Assembly (NCBI GenBank): GCA_021014945.1
Contig: MU266327.1
Location: forward strand, 434,001 to 498,000
From: Leucogyrophana mollusca
Taxonomy: Eukaryota > Basidiomycota > Agaricomycetes > Boletales
Length of the DNA: 64,000 bases
Reading direction: 5' to 3'
Shown here: positions 23,151-35,442 of the stretch, in pieces
How positions within the stretch are numbered: the first letter of the stretch is position 1
Layout: each line of letters begins with the position of its first letter
Notes under the pieces: model-generated
Databases searched by the model: none
Seen by the model: only the letters and a program-made list of their open reading frames with translations
What the model was told of the DNA's origin: nothing
Position numbers and translations under genes: made by a program

Positions 23151-26100
23151 ATGGAAGTCATTTCGAGCGTTGAGAAGTGGCTCTCCAGCTGGTCGAATGG
23201 TGGAGAATCCGAATGGTGAGTCCTTTGACAGCTTGTGGCGCCGCTGCTAACCATCTCCAAAGTCGCAATTTCCTCATTTCGCCACATTCCAACCCGGCGG
23301 ATGCTACATGCACCGAGGCTTTGACAACGGTGTACCAGGCCCTCCTCTTATCGACTCTCACGACTTGGTCGCCGAAAGACTCACTGCCTTCACAAGCCCT
23401 TGTGCCTTTCGTACAATCGGTGCTCAACGCTTTGCCTTCGTCCTCGCAAGCTACTCAGCCCCCCAATAATTCAATATTCGGGGAGATACTCGTGGACATA
23501 ATATGGTCCGTTGATGCTCAGCTCGATGAAACTTTGGTCGATGCGAAGACGGCCATATCCAACGCGGAGCAAGTTGCTGCTGGGCAGAAGGCGAAGGATA
23601 GTAATGATACATCCCCAAATCCCGGTGTGGACTCCGCCAGCCGAGCTGTGCAAGTTAAGCAAGCTGTAGAACAGGATAAAGACGCTCTTAATGGCCTTGT
23701 CAAGAATCTCCTGGTATGTTTGCTGCTACCACCTGGTGATAGACTATTAAGATATTTGGCCCAACCAGATTTTCGGCATCGTGGACCTGACGATGTGTCG
23801 CGAGCGCTTAGATTTGTCACTTTTGGCAAGTGCGGGTCTTATTTCGGAGAGGTCCACCTTTGAAAAGAAGGAAATCCGGACGCGAACGGGACTATTGTGA
23901 GTAATTTCCTCAGGAGGGTGTATCATAAAGGCCTTACTGTATGAAAATGAAGTTATAAGCAAAACAAGTTCAATCTTCTGCGCGAACAATCCGAAGGCTA
24001 CAGCAAGCTCACCGTTGAGCTGTCAAGTTCACTGGGGCCTTCTCACTCGCACTGGGATGGACGCCCAGCTGAAAGTTATTCTTCCGTTGAAGAGCGCGCT
24101 CGACAAGTTTGGGAGAAGGTTATAAGCCTTATCGGGTATTTTGACCTCGATCCCAATCGTGCTTTGGACATCATTCTCGATGTCCTGTCCGCCAATCTGT
24201 CAACACATTACGCGTTCTTCCTGGCACTACTATCTTTTTCGCCGTGGTCGGGCTCCTACCGTCGTCCTACCGACCTCAAAGGACAAGAGTCCATGAAACT
24301 CGACCAGTCTCTCGGCCAATACAAGGGCCAAGCCCTAGACGACGTGTTGCGCATGGCGGAGTTTTCAGATGCTTCTCATCCGCGTTCCAGCTCAGCTGCT
24401 AGCGACTCATGCGTGCTTGCTCAAGTTCTCGGGTTTAAATTCGCGCACTATCAGGTCGGCTGCCAGCAATGTGCATATCTTTTCAGACTTTAATTTTGGT
24501 CTTAGTCTCAGGATGCCCCCGATGCTCCTCAGAAGAACCTCTATCTCACTGCGGCACTCCTCATTCGCGAAGGCTTCATATCGGCAGAGGACCTGTATCC
24601 TCACGTGCGTTCATAGATCTGTACCACAGGAAACCCTACTCACTGTCCGACGGCAGGTGGCACCCAATGAAGAGGGGATGAGGACACACCACAAGGATTA
24701 TCTCGCTCAGGTTCAACAACGAATATCCGGAGCGAAAATTAGCCAGCTTGCGATGGCAGCGCCTTTAGAGTCGTCCAGCTCAGGATCTCAACCACGGGCA
24801 GAAAGTCGAGAAGAGCCGAAGAAAACCGCTGACTTCAAACCACCGAATCAAGTCGCAGGGCTTCTCAATGCACTGCTTTCTCTTGGGGCGCTACGACCTG
24901 CTGTCGCCATATTGACGCAGTATCCTTGGCTCGTTGATGCCCACCCGGATTTGGCAGACCTGATGTTACGCGTGCTCAAGTTTTCGATTTCGCCACTCTA
25001 TGATTCGACTTTCGTTCTCAAAGAACGGAATCCTAGTTTCCTGCAACCTCGTACGCGCTACGGTGCTAGTGGAACGTCTAGCCTTCCCTCCCGCAAACCG
25101 CAACTTACGTTGACGGCTCCCGTTCCACCTAGTACGGCCACTACTGATTTCGTTTTTTTCTTCCCCGACTGGTCCCGTCGTGTCCCTTTGTGCACCTCAT
25201 ACGATGATTTAGTCGATGTTATAGAGCCACTGCTGAGCTTCATAGGGTTGCACATGTCGCGTGACCCTTTGTTTGTGACAAAAGTTGCGCGTCTGGGTCG
25301 TGCTCAGTTGGCGTTAACGGTTGGTGTCTCTTCTTTGAACATTGTACTCATGCTCAAATATTTCACAGGTGCCTATCGATCCTGTCACAAAGAAGCCAGG
25401 TGGCGAGCCAGACCCAGCCAATCCTGTGCGTGCGTTCTGGTTCAAGTTGTTGCGCATTTATTTCCTCCCTGCTCTTCCCCTTATCCGTGGGAATGCCGTG
25501 TGCACGGTTGAGATATGGAACATCATTCGACAATTCGAGACGACCGCCCGATGGCGTCTGTATGGAGAGTGGAAGTTGACTACATACAGTTCTCATCCAG
25601 AACTTCGCATTCGACAAGTACAAGCCGATCGCGAATCAAAGGGAATCTTACGGCGCCTCTCGCATAACACCATCGACACGCTCTCCGGAACAGTGGCCAA
25701 ACTTGCGCACTCGAACCCCTGTATCTTCTTCACCAATGCCGTCAATCAAATTATGGCCTACGACAACTTGGCGAACGTCGTGATTCAGGCATTGCGATAT
25801 GTGACGAACATGGGTTTTGATGTCCTGGTATACATCATCCTCGACGCACTGTCGAATCCCAACAAGAACAGGGTTAAGGACGACGGTGTTAACACGTCTG
25901 ACTGGTTACAAAGTTCGTGTTTGTTGTCCGTTCTGTAGTCTTCTTTATCTGAACCCGATCAGGTCTGGCTTCCTTTACTGGCATGCTATTCAGGCGCTAC
26001 AGCGCTGATCTGTCCCCGCTCTTGAAGTACATCGTTCATCAGCTTTACAATGGACAGACAACGGAGATTGTGGTCCTTCGAGAGCTCATCTGGAAGATGG

Positions 26101-29100
26101 CTGGCATTGAACCATTGCCAAGTTTATCTGACTCCCAGATCGCTGCAATGGCCGGTGGGCCTGCACTTCGAATCGAAGCTGTCGCTTCCGTCACTCGAGG
26201 TGCACGGCTTGACCCTGGCGACGCTGTTTTGAAAGGTCCACAACGGCTAGGGAAGACCTTGCTGGAAACCTCCTTGGCACTCCCTCTTCTCATTCAAGTC
26301 GCGCAGCAGCGTCAATCTTGCGTCTTTAAGGCCCCAGATGCTCATCTCAAGTCCCTCGCCAGCCTCTTCGACGCGGTTCGTCGGGTCTCTTATATTTTGC
26401 AACTGCCACCGTGACACCGAACCTCATTTTAGACGCATGGAGTTCTCCTTCAGTACCTGGACCTCCTCACATCCCCCGCCGTGATTTCGCCGCAAGACTA
26501 CGCAGGGAAGATCCTACCCTCGTTGGCGGAATTGGGGGAGACATACGGTATAGCACCCCCAATTTGCATGCAGATCATCCGGCCTATGTTGAACACAGTC
26601 CTTTTGGTATGTAAGCCGATTAGTTATTTGGCGCTTCGCTGACATACTTTAGAGCACCGCCCTGTCGATGCAAGAGAAAGAGCGTTTGGCCAACGAGGAG
26701 GCTGAGAAGAACTTGAAAGCGCGGCTTGCCGCTGCCAAACGCGAACCCAGCACTGCTACGCCTCGGGTGCAGTCACCAAACGGATCAAGTACTCCTCGAG
26801 ACACCTCCGACCAGAAGACGTCCGTTCCCGAAAGTGCAGCTGAGGACGTGACCATGGACGTTGACCTTTCGGTCCCTGAATCGTCTCCCCCCGTTTCGGA
26901 GGTGGGTTGCTTGCTGCAAGTCCATACGGATGGAAATTGAATCAACCTCACGGCAGAGTCCCTGGATACCAGAACTGGAAGCATTGTTTGAGGACGTGAA
27001 GAAAGTCGCGAAAACCAACGCTCTTGACGTGATTGGGTGAGCCTTGCTACCATCCCGTGCCGTCAATTTATTGACATCAGTTACACAGTCCTGGCTTTTA
27101 CCTGACCTTCTGGCAATTGTCAATGTACGACCTGGCACCCCCGACCGCAAAATATGACGAGGAATGCGTGTCGTTGCGAACATTAAGCCGGCAGGAAGAC
27201 TCGAAATACATTGCTGCCGACCGTTCAGCGGACAGGGCCAAGAGGCAGACTGCAAGCTCACACCGAGCGAAGCGCGACCGCTACAATGGCTTTGTCAATA
27301 CGCTTGCGCAGGAACTGAAAGAGCAAACAGCATCACGGGTGTTTACACTGAAGCGCCTTGCGCGCGAGAAGCAACATTGGTTTTCCCACAGTAAGTGATA
27401 GTCAGCGAGAATAGTACGTCCTGGCGTTAACAGCGGGTTTGAAGCTGATTCTCGCGCGGCGGTCCTTGCGTCTGCTATAATTGAGCACTGCATCCAACCC
27501 CGATGCCTTCTCTCGCCCATGGATGCCGACTTCTGTTCTCAGATAATCAAGGTGATCCACACTCAAGGCACGCCTGGATTCCCGACGCTTGTTTGTTATG
27601 ACAAAGTGAGCTACCGACTGCTTCCAAGACGTCGTTGGCTAACGAATCACTTCCGCAGTTACTTGGCGACCACGTCAAGACAGTCGTGTTTTCTTGTAGT
27701 GAATACGAAGCCAAAAACTACGGTGAGTGGTGCACTCGAAACTATGCAGATGATCGTCTCACACTTCAGAATAGGTCGCTTTCTTCTAGGCATTTTAACA
27801 GACCTTTGGAAATGGGCTCAGGATGAGCAACTTTTCTTGCAAGATAATCGTACGAAGACTGCAGGCAAAACTGTTCTACTCCCTGGCTTCCAGCACCGGT
27901 GGTCAAACAAGGCCAACATCGTTCCAGAGGATTTACTTTCATGGGGTAGCTTTAAGCAAATACTTCGAAAATGGCATAGAAAGCTCTGTAGAGTAAGCGT
28001 TTCTCTGTTCGGCAGCTTGCCACAGTAAAGATAAAAACTCATTCCACTTCTTCTCCAGAGCTTGTTGAGCTGTATCGAAACGGGGGAATTTATGCATGTT
28101 TATAATGCGATCGTCGTCCTCAAGGAGATCCTTCCTGTCTTCCCCCTGGCAGCTGTCGGAGATGCTGGGCCAGCTATCGATAACGTGATGGAGAAGTTCC
28201 TGGGGAAAGAGGAGCGAGGTGACCTGAAGATTCTCGGTAGAGCGTAAGTGGTGCCATGTCTACGAAGAAAACATAATTAACATCGCCCATAGATATTCAG
28301 CCAGTCTCAAGAAACGTGAATCCTTGTGGGCCGTACCCAAGCCGATTTCCGTCAAGGTGATTGGGTCAGTCCTGATGTACTTTCCTTGCTCATCTCGCTT
28401 CGCATGCAGCCCAATGGGATTACCATGTCGCCCAAACCTGCGGGCAGCCCATCCATCACATCAGCGGACAAAGTGCGAAATACCTCAGGTTCGAATGGAA
28501 GCAACATTTCCGCTATACCTGCCAAAGACACAAATGCGTCCACCACTGCAGTGCCTTCTGCACCTCGTAGCCAAGTTTCGAACGGAGCGTCCCAAAGCGC
28601 CGCTGACAAACCTATCACGGCCGCAAATCCTGCGAAGTTTGCTATGGACAGGTATGTTCGTCTCCGCGTCATATAAGCCATGATTTAATGTCTTGAACAG
28701 TATACCGAGACCAGAGAAAGTCAAGCGTGTCCGCCCGGAAAAAAGTAGTGCGTCACCTGGGCCAGAAACTGACAAAACCGCGCGAGGTACTCCGATGGAT
28801 ATCGATACTACTGCAGGGAAAGATCAAGAAGCAGCGCGTCCCCCGCCTACTGACACGAGCATGTCCCGGTTAGAAAGCAGACCATCTTCCTTACCCTCTA
28901 CACCTGATCCCTACACTTCCCTATCAACGTCGCGGGAACCAGCACGGCCTCTTAGACCTCCCACACTCAGCGCCGCCCCAAGCCCAAGAGACGCTCCGCA
29001 ATCCCCATACCCGAGACTTGAAGACAAGCCGCCGCAAGGTGACACCATGCCGCCCCCATTGGCCCCTAGCCAAACTCTGTCAGCACACGAGCTGCGGGAA

Positions 29101-30691
29101 ACAGCCAAGCAAACCATTGGACTTCGGCCCACAGAGAAAGCGGAAGATAAACGACCAGCCGCTGATCTCCGCAGTCAGAGTGGCTCTGGTGCTCCCTCTC
29201 CTATGTCTCGACGTCGATCGCCATCCCCTCCTACGCGTCCTGGTACTAGGAATGCTAGCTCGGAGAGTCGCGCTAGCGGCCGTGCGCGCTCAGACAGAGG
29301 GAGCGGAGACGGAGATCGCGGAGATGATAGACCCCTAGACCGCGACAGTCGTCAGGAGCCCCGCGGTCTCAGCTCGTCTAGTCGTAAAGACAGCATAACG
29401 CACCCTCGTAGTGAACGAGGGGGTAGGGAGCGCACATCCACCCGGGATAGTGATCGAGATAAGGAGAGCGATCGGGAGAGAGACAGAGACCGTGGTCGAG
29501 ATAGGCATGGTGATAGGGAGCGTGAGAGAGAACGAGACAAGGACAGAGAAAGGGACAAGGACAAAGATCGCGATCGCCGTGAGCGTGACAGGGAAAGGGA
29601 ACGGGACAGGGACAGGGACAGAGACCGCGATCGTCACCGGAGGGACGAGAAGGATCGTGATCGTGAGTCGAGGAAAGATCGCGACGCCGCTAGTCGTGGT
29701 ACGCCTTCAGGTGCAACCTCTGCCCCACCGGATGCTCGAAGCTTGCCTACACGCCCTGACCCCATGAGGCATAGAGGGAGCAGTAATGCGCAGACCGGCG
29801 ACGATGCCCTCGGAAAGAGGAGACGACCGACGGATGACGACGTAAGTCCTTCTCTTGGCTAGCCTTTATGCTTGTCAATAATTTTTCTTCTAGGCTGACC
29901 GAACCTCCAAGCGAAGCTCCCGGAAGGAGGGTCATCGCGATGACCGGAGTCGTCGACCCGACAAAGAAGGTCACGACCGTCCCCGCGAATCTGATAGGCG
30001 TCGGACCGATCGCGAAGCATCTGATGGCGATGCACGTGTTCCCTCATCCGAAAGGGTATGTTTTTTTTTCATGTAAACCTACGACGACCTGCTAACGCGA
30101 TGTGTCATAGGTTGGCGAGAAGCGAATTCCAGACGGTCCCAAAAACTTGCCACCGAGTACTCCGTCGGCCCCACGCGCAATGTCATCCGGAGATCCTTCC
30201 AGGGGAAAAGCGGAACCACCACCTGGCCGGAACGGTGAGTGGAAGTCCCAACGGGAGTACGGCACGCATGGACTCCCGACGTCTGCGAGTGGGCAGGAGT
30301 CCGCGCCGGTCAGTTTACGTTCGCGCATAAGCGAGAAAGAGGCTCCTCGCTCGGCTCCCCAGGCACCCACAGCATCATATCGCTCTGATATCTCACATAA
30401 AGATGACGAACGTGATAATAGAAAGCGAACGCTGGCAGGTAATGTCGTCATTACTCCTTACACGTAAAATCCTTTGTTAATCACATCTCGGCAGATCGCG
30501 ACAAAGATGTCGGTGAAGCAAGTTCTGGTCCAGGAGGCGATGCGCCAGCACAGGCCCCCAAGCGCCCCCGAATTCAACGCAACCGCTATAACCCCAGTTA
30601 TGCACCGCCTAATGCCCATGGCTTGGTTAAGAAGTTGCTGCCCATCGATCCCCAAGCAGGTGAAAAGTCGCGTTCCGGGAGGAAGGACTAG
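23151..30691 (+). CDS. THO2: THO complex subunit 2
   Basis: Twenty-two exons, all in phase, encode about 2141 residues. Family blocks run in order: FGIVDLTMCRERLDLSLLA and FYKQNKFNLLREQSEGYSKL near the N-terminus; the central repeat region with HSNPCIFFTNAVNQIMAYDN and ALRYVTNMGFDVLVY; SWIPELEALFEDV-like THO2 C-terminal domain segments; and SAIIEHCIQPRCLLSPMDADFC. THO/TREX couples transcription elongation to mRNP assembly and export and limits R-loops; Tho2 is its largest scaffold. The last 600 residues are disordered and include a block of alternating Arg and Asp/Glu (about 29440-29690). Exon sizes range from 64 to 1141 nt and introns are near 50 nt. Confidence 0.93.
29440..29690 (+). repeat. 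RD/RE-coding degenerate repeat in THO2 tail
   Basis: The stretch codes for a run of Arg alternating with Asp and Glu (RERDRDRGRDR type), made from degenerate GA-rich hexamers. Mixed-charge domains of this kind occur in splicing and mRNP proteins and favour nuclear speckle-type condensation. It lies at residues of about 1779-1862. Confidence 0.75.
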
Positions 30692-30901
30692 TGACTACAC
30701 ATCTCGTCAGATTGTTAATACCACTACATATCTCCATTGTTACATACTCCGCATAGTTCTCATGCAATGCCCTCGTGCTCCACTTGCAAGATATACTCCG
30801 AATTACTGAGATAATAAGTGAGTGATAGAGGGAAGGGAGTGACTACGAGTTGAATCGAAATTATGCGAGTTGAATCGCTGTTAGTAAGATTTAAGTCTAG
30901 G

Positions 30902-32060
30902 TCATCTCTTCATCAATGTGAGGAATTCCTCGCGGGTTTTCTGTTGGGTTCTGAAACATCCCAACATGCAGGATGTAACGGTGATTGCCCCGGGTTTCTG
31001 CACCCCGCGCATCGTCATACACATATGTCTACATTGCGTTGAGCATGAACTGAACGCTGAATCCAGTAGATGCGTGCCTATGACTCACGTAGCTTCCATG
31101 ACAACAGCAACACCGCGAGGTTTAATTGCTTCCTGGACTGCGATTGCGATCTGCTTGGTCAGCCGCTCTTGAACCTGCAGACGACGGCTGAAAGTTTCAG
31201 CAATACGTGCGAGCTTGGATAATCCAAGGACGAGCTTGTTGGGAATATAAGCTATGGCAACCTAAAAATAGTGATCAGGACAATAGGCGAAAAAAAAGAC
31301 CTACAGCTCAGCGACCACTTACTTTCCCAGTGAAAGGTACGAGGTGATGTTCACACAAGCTCGAAATATCGATATCCCGGACAAGCACCATCTCATCGTG
31401 ATCCTCCGCAAACACGGCATCATTAATAACATCTGACGGGCAACATGTATCAAAACTGATTTAGATGGTCATATGAAAGAGCTTTACCTGCTAATCGCTC
31501 TTCATATCCTCGAGTCATCCACATGAGCGCCTGAGCGTATCGCTCTGGCGTTTTCAACAATCCTTCACGATCGGGATCTTCTCCGATACATTCGAGAATT
31601 GTTCGCACGGCTGAGGTCATCAGCTTTTCACGCGCGCTCCGCTCTTCGGGGGTCGCTAGTAGGCGGGACACAGTGGATTTTGCTGCGGACATTGAAGTAG
31701 GAGCCAATAAACGATGAAGGGCCAAGAAGAAGACTTACCGGGCCACCCTAGACCATTTGGGTCGGGAAGTGGGCTGCCTCTCTCAGCTCCAAATGAAGGC
31801 ATGGTCACTGGCGTGGATATGCCGGAAGTAGGCCGGAAGCCGTAACCCTCGCGGACCTGAGGCCACGGGGAACGGGTTGAATTTGTTGACGGTGACGATA
31901 GCCTCGAATCATCGCCAGTGACAAAACCTACTTCGCCTCGGGGAATATCGGTATCGTCAGAGGCCTCGTTGGGATGGGAAGACGTCTCAGGTTTGGCAGA
32001 TTGCTGCTGTAGCTCCAGCTGTCGTAAACCATTTGACAAAAGATCACCATGAGACGTCAT
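30902..32060 (-). CDS. FOL2: GTP cyclohydrolase I
   Basis: Five exons (31739-32060, 31488-31682, 31323-31432, 31089-31261, 30902-31028) give 308 residues. The catalytic core shows [19 protein letters not shown] with the zinc-binding Cys and the CEHH motif, [20 protein letters not shown], and [14 protein letters not shown] with the second zinc Cys. The enzyme converts GTP to dihydroneopterin triphosphate, the first step to folate and tetrahydrobiopterin. About 105 N-terminal residues before the core are Ser/Pro-rich and probably disordered. It converges with THO2 (about 210 bp between stops) and diverges from the ABC gene. Confidence 0.95.
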
Positions 32061-32506
32061 TTGAGCCGAAGAGCCAACCGGGAGACCTGCCCTGATTCCA
32101 GACTAATTGACGAGGAAGATTAAAAGAAAAAAGCAAGAGAGAGTCAGACCTTGAGAGCTGTGAAACAATGTTTTTCCGAAGCAGTTCTGCGCTGGAGAAG
32201 CGGTCGTCCATAACGGGAAGCCTCCAAGGATGGGCTATGACCTGATTGGGATATTTGAAAGGGCGGTGCGGCAGTGAACCGCAGTGCAGTCCTCGTCGGG
32301 TCTTTCTTGCCAATTCCACCTCAAGATTCTGTGTCTTTTCGTATTCATTCATGATCGTTTTGGACCCATCTAATGTCTTCTAATCAGCTTGTACAATTCC
32401 TCACGCAATCCTTTCTTGCACTGTTCTTTCATTCCAAAAATGAGCTAAAGTTTCATAATCCTGGATCCAACCTGGATCTTTTGTTTTCTTCTCACTAGCC
32501 GCCTCT
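32061..32506. promoter_or_regulatory. Divergent intergenic region, GCH1 / ABC transporter
   Basis: About 450 bp between two start codons. It contains an open minus-strand frame directly upstream of the GCH1 start, without domain similarity; most likely 5' leader. Promoters of both genes are expected here. Confidence 0.35.
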
Positions 32507-35303
32507 ATGTCTCGGGACGGCTCTGCCAAACTCGTCCATCACCGGTCCAAAAATCACCTCGGATCTCACTCAAAGTAAGGCGGACCTACTACTTGCAGAG
32601 GAACAAAAAGGTATCTTGACGTGAACCACCGAATGCTGTGGGGTCGGAACCCTTTTTATACCGAACCCTTCTGGGTATGGACTCGAAGCTCTTCGTCACA
32701 TCCCCTTACCTCTAGGATGTGTCAACAATCGAAGCCCCAACGACTAAAGCGCTCCTCCCCGCCGCCATCCCTGGCAACACCCGACCGCACTCAGTTTCAA
32801 TCACAGGCTCCACCCCTTGATTCATGTCACCGCGTGCAAAAAGCTTGGCTGGCCTCTCGAGTGATTCCTCGTCGTCGAGGTGGTTATCTCATGCCTGGCG
32901 GTCAACGTCCACTAAACAAGACAAACATCAGACTGGCTACAACTATCTCTCGGGAATGTGCTTTTGACTTGCTAAGGGTCTTGTGGGGCCTACATCCCAT
33001 TCGGACTAGTCTCATGATGTGCTTGAATATCGTCCGAGGACTCTTCCCCGCATTCAGGGGTTATTCACAGGCCATGATCGTCGATGAGGTCGGTAAGATA
33101 GATTTTGCATGCTCTCCATTCATTTATAAAGTATCGCCTCAGCTACAGTCTCTCGTCTCTTCCGGACATTTTACATGGTCGCGTCTCGTGAAACTCCTTG
33201 TCGCCGAAATTCTGCGAAGAGCGTTCGAAACCGCAGTCGATTCATTTGCGTAAGTTGGGACGGGGGAGTTGCAATACCGTTCTAACAGTTGTCTTTAGCA
33301 CTACGAACGAAAACATCGTCCAAGACTCCGCGCGTTTCTTTGTCGAATATCAGCAAGTGGCACAGCGCCTGCGACTTGACATACCAACCCTGGCGGAGCC
33401 CGTCGTTCGCGACTGTCTCCAGGAGTCGGATCTTTTTGTCAGATCGTTCAGTGGCATGGGAGGTTTCGGACTCCTTTCGCCCTTTGATTTCGTGCAAATA
33501 TTTGCGCTAATGTCCGAGCTTGCATCACACGTTCTGGTGCTCCTCTCACTCACTGGTGGCTGTGCAAATATGGGTGCCTTGCTGCTCTCTGTGCTTTCCG
33601 CCCTATTTCCTCTATTTCTTAGTCGATTTGGCTTCACTCCTTCCCATCCAGACGCGCCTTACACGCCACAGGAAGCTCGCACCGCTGAACGGCAAGAAAA
33701 GTTACGCAATCTGGCATACAGCGATTGCCATCGGCCCGAGATCCTCTTATTTGGACTCGGACCTTGGATATTACAGTCGTGGGCAAACACTCGGACGGCT
33801 ATGATGCATGATGAACGCTCGACAGACTCAATTCGGTCCAGTCTGCCACAAATACTGAGTCAGATCAATGTATCTGACCTTTTATTCGCACTCCAGAACG
33901 TCAGTATGCCTTTAATTTTGTTTTGTTGCTGGAAACCTCTGACAGAATGTGTGAAGATGCCACTACTTTTAATGTTTCAATCATCATCCGCGTCGCTGGG
34001 CTCCTTGGCACTGTATCGGAGCTCGATCCAATCACTGGTGTTCACAGTGGGAAACCTCCTAACCACCGTCCGGATGGCTTTCCAGGGAATATTTTTGATG
34101 GGCGCCTTCTGCGCCGCCATGAATATCCGACCTCAACTGAACCCACCGGATGAAGAAGTGGTGAGCTATCCAACAATTGCGAATGGGATGAAAATCGAAG
34201 CAAGGTATCTATCTTTATCCGTTCAACGCGCCTTACCTGTTAACGCCGCATAGACACCTGTCATACACTTACCCCGGAAGCAAGGATGCCTCGTTGAAAG
34301 ACGTCAGTTTTACTTTGGAGGCCGGCGAAAGCCTCGCGATAGTCGGATACAATGGCTCAGGTAAGTTCCGCAGACTAATTTACCTGATGATGGTGTGTTT
34401 CTGATGTTGGTTGTCCGGTGACTAGGGAAATCCACGCTTGCAAAAGTTCTCCTCCGTATTATTGATTTCAGCGAAGGAGATCTCCTTGTCAACGGCGTGG
34501 ACATCCGACGGATGTCCCCGAGTGAATATCACCACCACGTGACGACAGTCTTTCAGGGGTTTTCGAAGTTCAACTCGACAGTGAGAGAGAACGTCGGCCT
34601 TGGGTTCGTCCAGAAACTGGGATCGCAAACGGCCATAGAGCATGCTATGCATCTCGGAGGGGCAGATACTTTCGTCCACTCCCTCCCAAACGGGTTGAAG
34701 ACCAAGCTTGATATTTCGGGTTTTGATTCAATGCCGTATCCATCGGTCTCAGGCGCCACAGCTCATGGCCCATCCTCGCGGATACATCATGGTTTGTCTG
34801 GTGGCGAGGTACGTGCCGCATCATCGTCCGTGACATGCGTGTTTGTTGACGGTACTAATTTTACGGCAGTGGCAAAGAATAGCTATCTCTCGTGCCTTCA
34901 TGCGAGCTGATCGACCGGAAGTCGACCTTCTATTGTTCGATGAACCTGTGAGTGTCACAGTATGATTTTGCCACGCCATGTATTCACTCGGTATGTCAGA
35001 CGTCCTCATTAGATGGCCACGCCCAGAACAAGGTTTTCGATACTATTGACAAGGTGTCTCGCGCACCGTCAGGAGAAAAAACAAAAACGGTCATATTTAT
35101 TACCCATCGCCTGTCGACCGCACGTCGCGCCGATAAAATCGCCATGATGGAGAAAGGGGTAACTTGCCACCAATTTTCAGACATTAACTGTCGCTGATAA
35201 TTACCGTTTCTCCTGTGCGCAGACCATCTCTGAGTTTGGCACTCATGAAGAATTATTGAAAAAGGGCGGTTCATATGCCGCGCTGTACAAAGCTTCCGTC
35301 TGA
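32507..35303 (+). CDS. Half-size ABC transporter, exporter type
   Basis: Ten exons (32507-32574, 32716-33088, 33143-33249, 33299-33899, 33957-34204, 34254-34360, 34426-34808, 34870-34947, 35000-35158, 35223-35303) give about 734 residues. A membrane region with several hydrophobic segments is followed by one nucleotide-binding domain: Walker A GYNGSGKST (split by an intron after the first Gly-Ser), Q-loop VFQGFSKFNST, signature LSGGEWQRIAISRA, Walker B LLLFDEPTS and H-loop ITHRLSTARRADK. Such half transporters work as dimers; substrate and membrane are unknown. The N-terminus is least certain: the first intron (32575-32715) is inferred from a strong GTAAGG donor and phase. Confidence 0.82.
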
Positions 35304-35442
35304 GGCGGGCTACGGTCTATTAATTTCTAGAAAGTACCTTCATTCGCATTCAATGTATACAATCAATCTTTGGACAGTCATACTACTACACATTATTAAA
35401 CCAAAACTACTCATACCTCTCTAGATATGTAGACTGCGGAAA

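Noticed and set aside
29335..29637. Minus-strand frames rich in Ser/Leu or Val/Pro opposite the THO2 tail
   Set aside because: They mirror the Arg/Asp repeat and have no independent support.
32044..32352. 102-codon minus-strand frame upstream of GTP cyclohydrolase I as an extra first exon
   Set aside because: It is in a different frame from the GCH1 start, has no conserved block, and the core enzyme plus leader is already complete from 32060.
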